From Lingula anatina (Eukaryota; Brachiopoda; Lingulata; Lingulida; Lingulidae): DNA of 32,606 bases. Made by a program: the position numbers and the translations under genes. Position 1 is the stretch's first letter. The number at the start of each line of letters is the position of its first letter. Positions 20,331 to 32,606 of this stretch are shown one piece after another. The notes beneath the pieces were generated by a model. That model was not told the origin of the DNA and did no database searches. It saw only the letters and a program-made list of their open reading frames with translations. Location: assembly GCF_001039355.2 (NCBI RefSeq), contig NW_019776003.1:48017-80622 (forward strand), in the 5' to 3' direction.

Positions 20331-21847
20331 CTTCAAACTCGACCAAAAAGCACAACAGAAAATGAAACCCTGTAATGTCTGGCTTGAATAAGTAAAGTGC
20401 AGTGTCCGAGACGCAAATATCATTCCTTGGACCAACTGCGTGTTTTCCTGTTAAGTGATCAGAAAATCTGAAAAAATGAGGAAAATACGAAAATCTAGAT
20501 GCTGAAGCACTCTGGCCTTCGTGTGATATAAAATACACATTGAATCTTACGTGTGTCATTTATACTACTTTAATAAACTAATGTTGTGGGTTGCGAAAGT
20601 AGAAGTTGCTCTATATGCTTGTATCATTGTCATAAACTCAATGAATTTCCTTAGGCAACATACTGGTACATTTGACTAAATATCCGGTTGACGTAAACTT
20701 ATCAAACTCAATCCTGACCATCAGAGATAACAAGCACCGGAACGCAGCAGGTGGCAATGACTGACACCACACGAGACTAGGGCGAGAATCCGCGAGAAGT
20801 GCGGCTAACTAAAAAAACGATAAGGGTGTATTTTCATAGGCCAAGAAATTGACTTCGGAAAGTACATGTTATAAAGGCGACAAGCAAAACAAAGGAAATT
20901 GGAACTGTTGCGTAATATATTGCTTTGGTAAAACTTTAGAGAAAAAAGGCCAAAATATCCGTGGCTCACTACTTTCAGCTTTCCTGAACCCCAGATGCAT
21001 TGCCTGCTTGCCTCACCAAATGAAAAGAAAAAAGTCACAGTCAGTTAGACTACTACTTTTTTTAAAAGAATTATAGAGATTGTCAGAAGACTTTTTGGTA
21101 AAGGTCATTATAAGTCTGATGATGATGATAAGTGTCTTATATAAAATGCAATCGATATACAATATGTGGTAAATGTCACGTTTAGATAGAATTGAAAAAA
21201 AAAAGAACGGAGAAAGTCTTTAGATACAAGAAATGGATTTGCGCTTGTTTCAATTTGATCGTTTGATTTTTTCAGTCGGTTAATGGTTCTAAAAGACAAA
21301 ATCGCGTAGAGCAAGACGGGGGCTTCTCCCAGAAAGAAGAATGGTGATCAAGAATTTTACTTACACGATGTCGGGGAGTTTTACAGTGTCTAACCAGTGA
21401 TTTGTATCCGAATGTATTCAAACCTTTCTTGAATTAAAGATATAATACGGTCAAAAACTATTCTTTTTTGTCAATGGCGCATAGCTTGTTTCTAGCTCAA
21501 TTCGTTTACATGTGCTTATTAATGTCAACACAGAACCTTAATAAAATCGTTGATCTTGTTATTGTCTTTATCACAACGCGCAATGTAAAATCGGAAATAA
21601 CGTACACGAAGTGAGCGCTTCATCCTCTAATGTATGTGTACCGTGTCTGAGTTTATATTAAAATATTTTATGTTTGTTTGAGTGTACCGAATTAGAACAT
21701 AAGTAAATGCGTGATAAGTACGGAGAAAAAGAATATAAATACTTCTGAATTGGTATGAAAAGCCAGACGTTGAATTAACGCTAGAAAGCTCCTACTCGTC
21801 ATCGCTATCACTGAAAATGTGAGTTGCTTTGTCTGTTACTTTTTTTT

Positions 21848-22111
21848 CTAGTTAGAATAATAAATAACAGCCAGTTTTCTGACAGTTCCACCATCCAAAA
21901 CAAATGTCAAAATAACATCAGTTAATTTATGTCTTTCGCTGGAAACTCCCATTGGCACCTGTGACATTTCTTTTACAGGGTTAGATAGAGAAGGGCCAAC
22001 GCTCTTCAAAGACCCGTCTTTGCACCGGGAAAGTGGCAGTATTACTTCATGGTGTTTTTTTTTAATATAATCGCTTGTCGCTAGCAACATAAGAAGGGCA
22101 AAAGACAACAC
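21848..22111 (-). CDS. Small open frame of unknown identity
   Basis: An 87-codon frame with balanced composition: a hydrophobic start (LSFALLMLLA), one cysteine in PLSRCKDGS, and an end of VILTFVLDGGTVRKLAVIYY before TAG. The first codon shown is GTG (ATG is not available at that position), so it would need an upstream exon or a later ATG. It is not recognised. It could be a transposon-derived fragment or chance. Confidence 0.2.
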   Translation of the reverse strand: MLSFALLMLLATSDYIKKKHHEVILPLSRCKDGSLKSVGPSLSNPVKEMSQVPMGVSSERHKLTDVILTFVLDGGTVRKLAVIYYSN

Positions 22112-23374
22112 GGTTAGGAACCATCACAATTTTGGTGGCAACTAATTTTAAAGTCCTGTCCTACCTCTCTAGCGTTGACAGAGTCCCTGTCCACTGTCCT
22201 TAAATGACCAGCGGTGCCATGAATCGATATACCTCTACCTCGACTGTATTACAGCACATTCATTTACATCGGTGCTACTTAACATTTTCGATATGTTGCG
22301 CACAAAATCATATCAAAAATGACACCCAACTAATCCCCGACCTATGTATCATGTTCAAAGGACGCTCGAATCTCTATAAACTGATACTATATTAGTGATA
22401 GTTGTGTCGTCCCTTGTTAACTTACCCCTCTGTATCCCAGCCTGTAAATTATGTGGCCTCTTGCTCAACCAGGAAGTAGAATTAGCAGAAATTGATAAGC
22501 TGGGGTTTTCACATACCGTACGTGTGAGGTTGTGATAATAAATACTAGTAACATTGGGGTTTTTCTTGAATTGAACGATTTTAAAATATGGTTAAATAGT
22601 CAAACCACAAAAATGTTTTGATGTTTTGTTTTAAAATGTTAAAACAGATTAACAGTGCAGGTCGCGTCAAAAATTTTAATTTACCTTAAGTGGACCCCAT
22701 CGGTGTATAGGCCTTTTGTTGAATATTGCAGACTAGAAGTAAGCTGCAATCATAACTGCGTGGTTATAGTGGAACAAACTTCCTTTGTTACCTTAACATG
22801 GAGGCTAAATGCAAGACAGCTTTGGTCTAATCTAAAGTGAAGCCATTTATGTTGGATTGATTCGAACATGTGCTGCAAGTAGACTCAAAATCATTTTAAA
22901 GTGAGCACATCTCACGCACAATATTATAATTTTATGATCAAATTCATCGTTAGTGAAATAATTGAAGAAAATAAATTTCTTAGCAACGATACGCTTACTA
23001 CTAGACGTCGATCCAAGGCAAGCTTATCCGACACTTTTCCTTTCACTTTGATGAAAAGACAAATGTAATCCTTCTAAAAATAATCTAGAAAGAATCAGCA
23101 ATATGTATTTTTTGTCCATTAATTTTTTTTTTTTTTTTTTGTACTCATGAAGCATAACATTCGCTGTCCGCAGGGACACTGGGTGCTTCCTAAGCTATTG
23201 AGGTACCACATTTAAAAAGTACACTGAGCGATCTTTTCATGAATGTGATCTATGCATTCAACTACCCTCTGGTGTCAGGGCTCCACTTAAATACTATACA
23301 AACTGTGGGGTTTTCAACATTTTTGTAACAGACTACTAGCGCACCCTGGCGCACCACAGTTATCCTCGCGTAGT

Positions 23375-23622
23375 AAGGGGAGACCGGGGCTAGTTGGACC
23401 CCGGGGTAAGTTGGCCCCCCATCAAGTCTCTTTAATAAAGTTACTTTAGATGCTAAATTATTTCATTTGGACTCACTGCCGACGCTTTCTTAGCACTATT
23501 GGATACGGTCACTTTACAAAATGATGTGATCAATTCGAATTCTTTTACCCCATAGTTACTTTGTCATAAATTGATGGGGGGTCCAACTTACCCCGGGGTC
23601 CAACTAGCCCCGGTCTTCCCTA
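23375..23622. mobile_element. ~246-bp MITE with ~50-bp terminal inverted repeats
   Basis: The left arm runs from aggggagaccggggctagtt through gttggccccccatcaa. The right arm is its reverse complement with only two or three differences. The inner ~145 bp is AT-rich and non-coding. TA lies at both outer edges, which would suit a TA target duplication of a Tc1/mariner-like element; this is inference. The plus-strand open frame starting in the right arm is not believed to be a gene. Confidence 0.85.
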
Positions 23623-24149
23623 CTTACATTAACGTAATTAATCATGCAAGCGTTTATCCTATCCACCCTCCTAAGGAAAATCCTGTATCCGCATACCGGT
23701 ATGCGTTCAGCGAAGAAAAAATCCAGTTTCCTCCAATCCTACAGGAACCTACTTCAACAGTTGAAGAACTGCAATGTGTGTCCGCTTAAAAATCAAGTCC
23801 TGAAAAAGATCGTGGTACATGCATTTGCCTAAAACTTTATACTACCTGTTAAAAAAAAACTAGCATATGAGCATTAACCGGATCCTAACCTTTGAACTCT
23901 TCCTGTCCAGGCAAAAAAGTGCTTCTCTGGCCCTTGAATTTTTCGATGTCTTGTAGTTCGGTTTCCCAGACGAATTAATCAGCATGCTTCATGATACAAG
24001 AAAATTTAAGATATAAAGAAAAAAGTCGACACTGAATTAAACCTCATATAAAATTAATAATTTCAAAATAATGCATGGTTTCTGTTCATTTTAAAGTAGG
24101 TACATGCATTGCACCTGAATGTGCAATGGTCGCCTTGGTCAAGACTTAC

Positions 24150-24201
24150 ACAGCCGTTTGGATTCGTGTCGAGAAATTCACCGGTTTCACAGAAAAGTAA
24201 A
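24150..24201 (-). CDS. Candidate cysteine-bearing exon
   Basis: Between a strong acceptor (ttttttag) and a consensus donor (gtaagt), one frame reads LLFCETGEFLDTNPNGC, which resembles part of an EGF-like or other cysteine-rich secreted domain. At 52 nt with no partner exon recognised, it may be a lone remnant or chance. Confidence 0.25.
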
Positions 24202-25232
24202 CTAAAAAAACATATCAGCAACTTTTTATGCTTTACTGCTAGTGCAGGTATTTTACCCATAAATATCACACACCTTATACAATGTAGTGCTACATGTACC
24301 AGGTTGATATGCGAGTTTACCTTTACAGACCTATATATACAGGTATGTGTTTACCTTTAACAATACACGCAGCTCAAAGCGTGCGAGTGTCCCAATATGC
24401 TGTCGCTATGTTCATCTACATGTACGGTACTATTGCCACTGCGTGTGATACATGTAACTACCAACAATACAGATTTAAATCCTTTTGACGCTTACAATTA
24501 CAACAATACTTGTAAAGTAGGCCTACAAAGGGCTCCAGTTCAGCAGAGGCCACGTCAGGAAATTTTCACAGCGTGATATCTGTATATTTTGATCACTACT
24601 TTATGAATCGGTATTTCCAATCTAAAAATAGAACAAAGCAGGTGACTGCTGTCACACGAGAAGTGTGCTTTATCACGTCAGCCATTTGGCCTTGCCCTGC
24701 GTAAGAGGTCTCTTTGGCATAGTTATATTTGGCAATGTGATGATGAAACGAACTTGAATACCTCGATTCTCGGGGTGTTGAATCCATCTAAGTGCGCGTT
24801 ATATGTATACAGGTATATTAGCTAGGTTGTCTTTCCGACAAGCGGTTCTTGAACACATAACTTTAAAAGTATCCTTTAAGTTTTTATGTTATAACTTTTA
24901 GCTAGCATTTATACTTTTGGAGATATAAACTGAGAGTAGTACATGTAGGTGAGGTATTTGAAAAATAAATATAGGAATTAAATTTAAGACAAGAATAGGG
25001 GTTTGTTGCAATAAAAAGAAAGCTCTAGAAGAAAAACTGGCCCAAGCTAGACTAATTCTTGTAATTGGCTCAGAAAAAAATCAGTCAAGTGTAATGTCAC
25101 GTATGTTTTATTAAGAAAAAGTCACGCTTCGCGTTTCAGGCAAATGCTACTTAAATCAATACTTCTTAATGTACTACTTTTTTTCAAGTTTATTTTCGAC
25201 ACTAATAAAAAATCAACACATATATACTACAC

Positions 25233-25273
<41 letters not shown>

Positions 25274-25769
25274 TTTTTACTTAGAGCGGTGAAAGGAGCC
25301 CCATTACAATCTATTACAGTCAAAATCTCTATTATCTGTAAAACCACCAGGAGCTACGAAAGATTATTACCCCCCTAGCTTCTGGAGGGGGCGGTACAGA
25401 GCTGATTATATTGAGTGCACTTTTAAGCCAGAATCTATCCGGAGATAGATCGATCCCTCTGGACTGATAACTTTTAATCTGAACACAGCCTCAGTTTTCC
25501 TTTTATTTTATGCCTGTTTATTATCAATGACTCAGTTAGCTATTTGATATCAGTATTGCACTTATGCCATATTCAATTAACATTACTTTCAACTATCTAA
25601 TAACAACCTTATTTTCACTTTCTATGAATGGTTTTGTCAATTACGTGTTTCCGCTTTAAAAAACTTCCTTTCGTATGTATATTTTATTAACATGATTTCA
25701 CGTAAATTCGCTTGCAAACGTCCATTTTTCATAAACTTTTACAACAACAACAACAACAACAACAACAAC

Positions 25770-25803
<34 letters not shown>

Positions 25804-26277
25804 TGCATAGGATGTGTCTTTGATATGCTTTTGAATGATAGTTAAGAATCACCGAAAAAAAATCATTCAAGTCTTACTTTCTTTATATTTCGTCTTTATA
25901 CATTGTACCCGTGTGTGCCTACATCTGTTTAATTATCTCACTTTTCACTTTATTATTATTTTTTATATTTTCGCGTTTTGCTGTAAAGTTAATCAAGAAG
26001 AACGCTATCTGTATCAAAGTAGAGCACCTTGTACTGTAATGTGTGCGCGCCTTTAAAGAAAAACAAGCCTTTCTGTTCAAAAATCAACTGACTGATTCAA
26101 TAGAGTTTTACTCTTCTAAAAACAAAAAAAAAATCATGTCTTTGGTTTTCTTCAGAGCATGCACAAAAAGAAGTATGGGGAATGCACAAAATACGGACCG
26201 CAAACGAGGGTATTATGAAAAGAAAAACGTCTAAGTACATCACGTTGGATTATGACTTCGATCAAAATGAAAATTTT

Positions 26278-26283
26278 TTTATT
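26278..26283 (-). terminator. Polyadenylation signal, acyl-CoA synthetase
   Basis: AATAAA on the minus strand, about 45 bp after the stop codon. Confidence 0.5.
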
Positions 26284-26326
26284 ACATCCCAATCACGAAT
26301 TTTGGCGTTACCGGTGAAGAAAACGT

Positions 26327-29300
26327 TTACAGCTTGGCCTTTAATTCATCCATGGCATGGTGTTTTAGCTCCCTGCGGAGAATTTTTCCGCTCTGAGACT
26401 TTGGAATACGATCTATGAACACGACACCTCCACGAAGCTTTTTATATGGTGCTACCCTTTCTGTAATATGAAAAATCAAACTGTTATTTGGATTTATACA
26501 CATTACATGTAAAGGCTGTAAAGATGATTTTTTATGGTGACTATCCCTTGATTAATACAATTCCAGTACCGGTATATGTTCTTACTCAAATCAACCTGTA
26601 ATTTCATAAATCAGCAAAATCATAAATTTATATATTAACTTATTCAGATCTTCACAAATAACCGCACTGAACAATAAAATATCCCTCTTCACTTTGTTAC
26701 AAAAAAGACTCTCACTATGTCCACGAGCGAGTGATAAGCGAAAAAGACTCACCGCTAACAAATTTCTCTATGTCGTCTACGGTGACGCTCGACCCAGGCA
26801 CGGGCACTACGTAGGCCCTAGGGATCTCCCCTGCTGCCTGATCTGGCAACCCAATGACCGCGGTATCGGTCACAGCTGGGTGAGAGAGCAACACGTTCTC
26901 CAGTTCGGCTGGAGGAACCTGAAAGAAAGAAAGAAAAAAAGAAAGAAAGATAAAAAAGCAATACAAGCACACAGGAAATTTTGAACTTGTCAAATGTCCT
27001 TGCTGCGTTAGTTATACTAGAATACACAAAGACTACGACTGATAGATTACGTTGGGTGTCCTATATTCACTCGCCCAGAAAGCTCGGAAACATCGTTATT
27101 TTTAATAATTATAAAATAAATGTATAAGCTAAGGTAAATATTTTTAACTTTTTGGTCCAGTTTAGATTACCGGGACCATTGGCTCGACTACGAATAAAAC
27201 AAACACGATATTCTCTTTTACAATAGGAGGCTGTTTGTCCATGTCAAAACAACACCCTTCACTACCACCCTTTTCGTGCAGCGTCAATGTAACCTCAGCA
27301 TGCTTTGTGTACTTTGTACTTATGGCTGCGGCATCGGTCACTTTATCACTTAAACCAACGCAGGTAGACTTAGCTTGGAAACGTTACTACACAACAGAAA
27401 GGTAAGTACGTTTGTTACAATACCTGAAAACCCTTATACTTGATGAGTTCTTTCACCCTATCCACGAGCCAGAAATGTTGATCCTCGTCGTATCTGCCGA
27501 CGTCACCTACAGAATAATGGTACTGTGTGGTTAGTGAGAGGACAGAACGTATGTGGGACAAATGTAAAAGTCAATAAGAATGTTTTTTTAATTTTACATG
27601 TGTTACACAAATGGAAATTCCAAATACTATGATAGATTCTTCGATCGGCATGCAGCTACATGTAAAACTTTTATAAAATCTCGTGTTCAGACTAAAGAGG
27701 GGGGAGCTACCGGTACATCAACTCCTTGCATCAAATGAATACGGTGTTTTGACAGACAGCGAGGTAGAATTAACTCTGATCGTAGTTTCCGAATGTGAAT
27801 TGCAAAAACTCTATCATAGAGACTGGCGTAAATTAGTATCCGAAAATAATCGAATTTAATCATCACTGTTAATGAGTAAAAATTAATTTCATTTTCATTT
27901 TATTAAATTTTTTAACCCTACGGCTCCCCGGAATAATGCATGTATATAATGTATCAGAATACGGCAGGATACGACACAAAATTAGATAACCAAAGGAAAC
28001 TCTGAAATTAATTGTAATTTCAATTCGGAATTTACATGTACCTGAATTATTTAATCGTGTAACAATGTTGAAAGATGACAATTAGATCTGCTGTAGCATG
28101 TTTGAATTTTTAAAATAATTTTTTTCGTACATTTTTTCATATGTCTTCGTTATGTGAGTCTGCTGTAGCATGTTTGAATTTCATAGTAATTTTTTTCATA
28201 TATTTCATTTTCATTTACGCACAGAGGGGCTGCTTACCGGTATGTAACCAGCCTTCATTGTCGATTGTGTTCTTGGTAGCTTCCGGGTTGTTCAGGTAAC
28301 CCTTCATAATCTGTGGTCCACGAATACAGAGTTCACCTTCCTGGTTCACGCCCAGGGGCTGCCCCGTCTTCAGGTCGATTATCTGAAAATTGGTATGGCC
28401 GAAGTTGATATTCATTGAAATGTTGATATAGGATGTAATTTGTACCTGTAGAATTCGTCATTTATTTACATTTCTTCGTCATATCAGTCTTTATTTCTCA
28501 TTTTCAATTGTAGTCTTTGTATTGTAGTAATTGTATTGTTGGAGTAAAGTCATTGTAAAGAATGCATTTGTACCGACATAAATAAATGATTAATAAAATA
28601 GAACATAGTTTCTACAGGGGGCTTTATGACTAAAGTACGATCTTCAAAAACCTACTTGAGCATGTTTCGTCCTATAGGGTTGTGATAAATAAGATGAAAG
28701 GTGATGCGGTTAATGTGTGCGTAAAAACATACTCTCTATGTCAGAACATGTAAAATGAGTGATTATTTGGCTGCTTGAGAGAGAGAGAGACCTATGCCAT
28801 TTAAGGCATTAGGGTGAGAAAATGATCTGGGATAGGGGGTGGGGGTGAAGTGGGTGGGGTGGGCAAAGGGGGGGGGTATGATGGTGGCTGTGTTGAAGGC
28901 CTACAGCATACATACAGATATATTAATTATACCGCCTCTGGCCCTAACCTAATTTAAGAGAATTCGAGCGGACTGGGAGGAGGGAAAAGGCTAACAGTTT
29001 AAAAGGATGCGTGTAATTTTTTTTCAAAAATCCAGGAGAGGGGGGGGGGGCAATGTCCCTCCCCATCCTTTACACCCTACGACCCTGTGGCTTACTTTTG
29101 CCTCTGTGTTAGGTAGGAGTGTGCCGACAGAACCCACTTTCCACTCCAAGCCTGCCACAAGTGCTGCAACACTGCACTCCGTCAAGCCATAACCTTTAGT
29201 ATACACGAAACAATCCACATTAGTTATGCGTGATAACAGACTTTTGCTAAAAAGTATGGAATATTTCAATAACTAAAGATATAATAATTTTTCTCCATTT

Positions 29301-31324
29301 TTCTCTGAGCAAATTTTTGAATTAAAAAAAAACATTGATGTTCTTGGCAAATTGCTTTTGAAAAAGATTAAGTTTCGAAAGTGGAATAAAATATTTTCTT
29401 AACTTTGTCCTTAATGAAAAAACATCATTGATTTTTTATTGAGATGCTCCATTCTTTTTAGCAAGAAGGTACTAAAATCTAATTGTTACCAGTGGTATAA
29501 TAGCATAAGTAGTATAGAAACATCACATGACCTAAGATGCAGCTGAAATAGCTCTAATGTGTATTTTTCTATGATCACCTTGTCTAAGTAGTAAATTTGG
29601 AATCTTTTCTTGGACTTTCTCCGCCAAATTCGCGCTGAGGGCGGCTGCACCACTGCTTCCGGCCATGACGCTGGAGAGGTCGTATTTCTCCGTCAGGGGA
29701 TGGTTCGCCAGGAATAACACCAAAGGCGGCACGAGGGGTAGGAATGTGACCTAACAAAAAAAGTTAATCCTTTGATCCCATGCAGTGACTTAGTTTTTTT
29801 TTGTTTGTATTATAAAATCTTCTGAAACAGGTCAAAGACATTATATGTTCAATTATAATTTCAAGCACAATTCACACGCAACTCTTAATCTATGGATTCT
29901 TATTTTGAATTTAAAATATTGATATTTGTTAACAATAAAGTAAACGAGACTGAGTCATTCAAGTTTATATATTGTCATCCAAAGGCCGTCGCTACTTTAC
30001 AAACAGAAATCTATATAAAATGCAATTCATCGGCGGGGAGGAGTTGGGGGAAGGGGGGGCTGAGGATTCGAAAGATCCTCCCTTTTGGATGGAAAAGGTC
30101 TGCCCTAAATCAAATTATAAATGCAATGGGTTCTATACGAGTACAAATGTGTGTGTGTGTGTGTGTGAAGTGCATATATTTCTATTGTACGCTTTGAGTT
30201 TTGAAAAAATAAAAAATTGACCTAAGTTCCAGGTTCTGCTCCATTTTTCGGGTTTGATCAACTAAGGAGGTAAAAAACAGTACACCTTTACAAAAAAAGG
30301 AACCGTCCCTAAGATGACTAACTACAGGTCTGCGCTGCATATCTACCTTGTATTCCTGAATGCAACTGAGGTATAACTCGGGCTCGAAGCGAGGCAAGAT
30401 GACCATGCACTGCCCAGTGTATAACCACATACACACGGAGTGGAGACCATATGTGTGGAATTGTGGCAATACGGACATCGATCTGTCTGATCCCGGGGGG
30501 CGGACTATGGCATTGCCTTGCATTCTGAAACGGGAATGTTTTTTTTTTCTCTTTCAGTTAAAAAAAAATAAGCCGATGAACTGTCTTATAAGACAGACTA
30601 TATATGTAGTAATAAATCCATTGATGATATTAATAAAACGTGTTCATACATTAGCAAATGGGGGGCAAGTGTTTCAAAGTTTAACATAATGAAAGGTTTA
30701 TTTCGACAGATTATCATTAGAAGATGAACCACAAAAGATGCCATGCAAAGCCGTTCGTGACGACTCAACATTTCCTCAAATGTGCACGTAGCAGGCTTGT
30801 TCCATGAGTGCCACTGATTTATTAAAATTAAAGTGTGGCATACAGAAGGAAGAAATAAACACTAAAACAGCACTGCTGTACGCAATATTAAGATTTCAGC
30901 CACGATCTCCGTTAAAAACAATGAGCTCTAGTAGTACTTACTGTAAAATATTAGCCACGACGCTGTAATGTGTCAACATCACTCCTTTGGGTAGCCCTGT
31001 AGTGCCGCTAGAGTACAGTATGGCACACACGTCTTCCATGGGATTGAAAGTTAGGTTGGTGGGGTACGCGTCCCCAGGGTCGTTCATCAACTCTGAGAAC
31101 GAGCGACAGTTTGGCGCCTCCCCGATAACAAAGATTTCCTGAAACAAAGATTGAGAGACAAGTGATAAAAATACAAGTTTCTATTTGATAAAAACACGCA
31201 GTAGCCAGGTTTTATTAGTGACTAGAATTCCTTTAAACTATCCCAGTTCTTGTAAGATAATAGTAACTCGATTCCATGTGGCTAATATCCTCCCTCCATT
31301 CATCCATTCGTCTTTCTCTCTCTC

Positions 31325-31381
<57 letters not shown>

Positions 31382-32304
31382 TTATGTTCTTACTTTAACG
31401 TTCCCGCTGTGTCCGGCGGCGACCTGTGCATTCTTCACTAGGCTGGGTATGGTGAGAATGTACTTTGCTTGGGAATTCTTTAACTGTGTATCCAGTTCAT
31501 CTGAAAAATAGAAAAAGAAACAGACTTGGCGAATTTGTAGAGTCAATACAACAGGTCCTGTAAATAATAGTTTTATTACTTCCTTAAGCCTGTATCAGAT
31601 TATATTTGTCATTTGTAAGGAAATGAGTCAAATTAAAATTCGGATAGGGGGCGGTGATCGAAATAGAAAGACAAAAAAGAAGCAAAGTGGAGAATAATAG
31701 TCCATAGATGCGTGGGCTGGACTGAGGCTAGGAAACTTCCTTCTTCTCAAGTTGACTTCAATCAACAGTTAGTATTTAAAATTGTTCCTTCCCTCCAATA
31801 TTTCGATTTCATAAAGGAATGAGGCTGTCCTGGTGAATCATCTTTTTAAAATAAAGTCTATTAAAGAGAAACGGAGGAAAAGCGCTGGAAGCATTACATA
31901 CTCTCCTTGAAGACCAAGAAAATTGGCATTGGTGAATCACTGCATTATTCTTATAGCATAACACAACTGAACATTTTATGTAAAAATCTAATTAAATAAT
32001 CAATACTATCACCATAAATCTTTTCTGAGCAACAATGTCAACAATTTATGTTAAAAGGCTAATTAAATTATCAATATTATCATCATAAATGCTTACACGA
32101 TGTGTACACGGGGTTGACTGTGGTAAAGCTTCCCCCTGCACTGATCACGGCCAGGTAGGTTATAATGTACTCTGGGCAGTTAGGTGTATAAATACAAAAC
32201 ACGTCACCCTTCCTCAGCCCTGCCCTCGCCAGACCACTGGTCACTCGCCGGACATAGTCCTTGAGCTGTCTGTGCGTGATTGTCTTTTTGGCCGCTCCGT
32301 CAAT
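26327..32304 (-). CDS. 4-coumarate-CoA-ligase/luciferase-like acyl-CoA synthetase (5'-partial)
   Basis: Ten exons join in frame: 32304-32097, 31500-31394, 31138-30942, 30524-30347, 29750-29579, 29193-29096, 28382-28238, 27506-27424, 26918-26753 and 26460-26327 (stop TAA). They give 495 residues. All ANL-superfamily motifs are present in order: [11 protein letters not shown], the phosphate loop [76 protein letters not shown] and [13 protein letters not shown] with the catalytic lysine. The enzyme should activate a carboxylic acid with ATP and transfer it to CoA; the substrate cannot be told. The protein ends ELKAKL, and AKL fits the peroxisomal PTS1 consensus, as in related acyl-CoA synthetases and insect luciferases. 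About 45-60 N-terminal residues are missing. They are expected in an exon beyond the right edge, since nothing suitable is seen in 32305-32606. Confidence 0.9.
26921..26963. repeat. (GAAA)n tract serving as a polypyrimidine tract
   Basis: On the minus strand this TTTC-rich microsatellite directly precedes the acceptor of synthetase exon 9 (…tttcag at 26919). Confidence 0.7.
31326..31380. repeat. (AAT)n microsatellite
   Basis: About 18 AAT units, in the synthetase intron just after the donor of its second visible exon. Confidence 0.9.
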
Positions 32305-32327
32305 CTGAAGATGTGTATGTGAGTATG

Positions 32328-32330
32328 AAA

Positions 32331-32369
<39 letters not shown>
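32328..32369. repeat. (TAAA)n microsatellite
   Basis: About ten tetranucleotide units just upstream (minus strand) of the first visible synthetase exon. Confidence 0.9.
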
Positions 32370-32370
<1 letters not shown>

Positions 32371-32373
32371 GAT

Positions 32374-32469
32374 GCTTAAGCGGCTCTGGTGTCAGGCACG
32401 CTTACTTAATCTGCTAGGGGTTAACTATCGTTTAGCAGTAAGCGTGCCAGGCATCTAAGCCGCTTAAGC
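32374..32469. repeat. Inverted repeat, 33-bp arms around a 30-bp loop
   Basis: The left arm begins gcttaagcggct and ends gcacgcttact. The right arm is its reverse complement with five mismatches in the middle (28 of 33 paired). It could be a small foldback/MITE inserted beside the TAAA microsatellite. The rest of 32470-32606 shows no gene. Confidence 0.7.
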
Positions 32470-32606
32470 TGAAAGCAATTGAGCGAGAAACCCCTCGGAG
32501 ATGGGTCGATCCTGCTAGATCGATCTAGGTATGGGAAAGGGGTCTAATAAACGTGGGCCGAGAGCGACACGTGACTGCTGCTGTGTCAACCCCCTACCCC
32601 CCCCCC

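Larger units (their letters stand above)
20331..26277. other. Intergenic region, mostly without recognisable genes
   Basis: The 5' leader and promoter of the UBAN gene should lie near 20331-20600. Beyond that I found a MITE (23375-23622), microsatellites at about 25234-25271 (AC), 25741-25767 (AAC) and 25771-25801 (AAT), a poly-T run near 23125, two weak minus-strand coding candidates (21848-22111 and 24150-24201), and the 3' region of the acyl-CoA synthetase. Confidence 0.5.

Noticed and set aside
23571-23832. Two overlapping plus-strand open frames
   Set aside because: The first starts inside the MITE right arm. Neither has recognisable domains or splice partners.
24596-24787. Minus-strand frame starting MDSTPRES
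   Set aside because: Composition is plausible, but no motif, no clear donor and no partner exon could be found.
28779-29060. G-rich purine stretch considered as a regulatory or transposon end
   Set aside because: No matching inverted end or flanking duplication was found. Simple-sequence bias within a synthetase intron.
29990-30110. G-rich segment 'ggaggagttgggggaagggg' resembling the 1.68-kb MITE interior
   Set aside because: Interior similarity only. No CAGGCC ends or duplication could be located around it.

Overview
The window is animal nuclear DNA. It is AT-rich, its genes have many introns, and it is full of short inverted-repeat transposons and microsatellites. The protein families present (LRP2-like receptor, carbohydrate sulfotransferase, ubiquitin-binding UBAN scaffold, 4CL/luciferase-like acyl-CoA synthetase, CBM20 protein) and the frequent 'tacatgta'-type motif fit a lophotrochozoan, probably a marine mollusc. 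That assignment is inference. No bacterial, organellar or viral gene, tRNA, rRNA or CRISPR array was recognised. All exon boundaries were set by hand from reading frame, splice sites and phase.

Layout. (1) About 0.9-5.3 kb, minus strand: pieces of the C-terminal part of an LDL-receptor-related protein (EGF, YWTD propeller, EGF, cytoplasmic tail), with frame breaks and no recognisable membrane exon, so probably a decaying copy. Its introns hold a Myb/SANT-like exon of the kind carried by Harbinger transposons, a 107-bp tandem repeat, a 178-bp MITE and a satellite-like repeat. (2) 7.6-11.7 kb, plus strand: a ten-exon gene for a protein of about 246 residues, with an N-terminal CBM20 (starch/glycogen-binding) domain, a tail built from tandemly duplicated phase-1 mini-exons, and an arginine-rich amphipathic C-terminus. 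(3) 13.0-13.5 kb: a 545-bp foldback element with 110-bp arms. (4) 14.2-15.1 kb, plus strand: a HNK-1/chondroitin-type carbohydrate sulfotransferase, intact in its catalytic part. (5) 15.8-20.3 kb, minus strand: a six-exon UBAN-domain coiled-coil protein of 532 residues with a C-terminal C2HC zinc finger (TNIP/NEMO/optineurin group), convergent with the sulfotransferase. (6) 20.4-26.3 kb: mostly non-coding, with a 246-bp MITE that has near-perfect 50-bp inverted repeats. (7) 26.3-32.3 kb, minus strand: ten exons of a 4-coumarate-CoA-ligase/luciferase-like acyl-CoA synthetase, complete at the C-terminus (ending AKL, a peroxisomal signal) and lacking only its first exon or exons, which lie beyond the right edge.

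The genes are independent loci and nothing suggests an operon. The most unusual locus is the CBM20 gene: its exon pairs appear to be duplicating and decaying along with their introns, and every internal repeat exon has the same phase, so exons can be gained, lost or skipped without breaking the frame.
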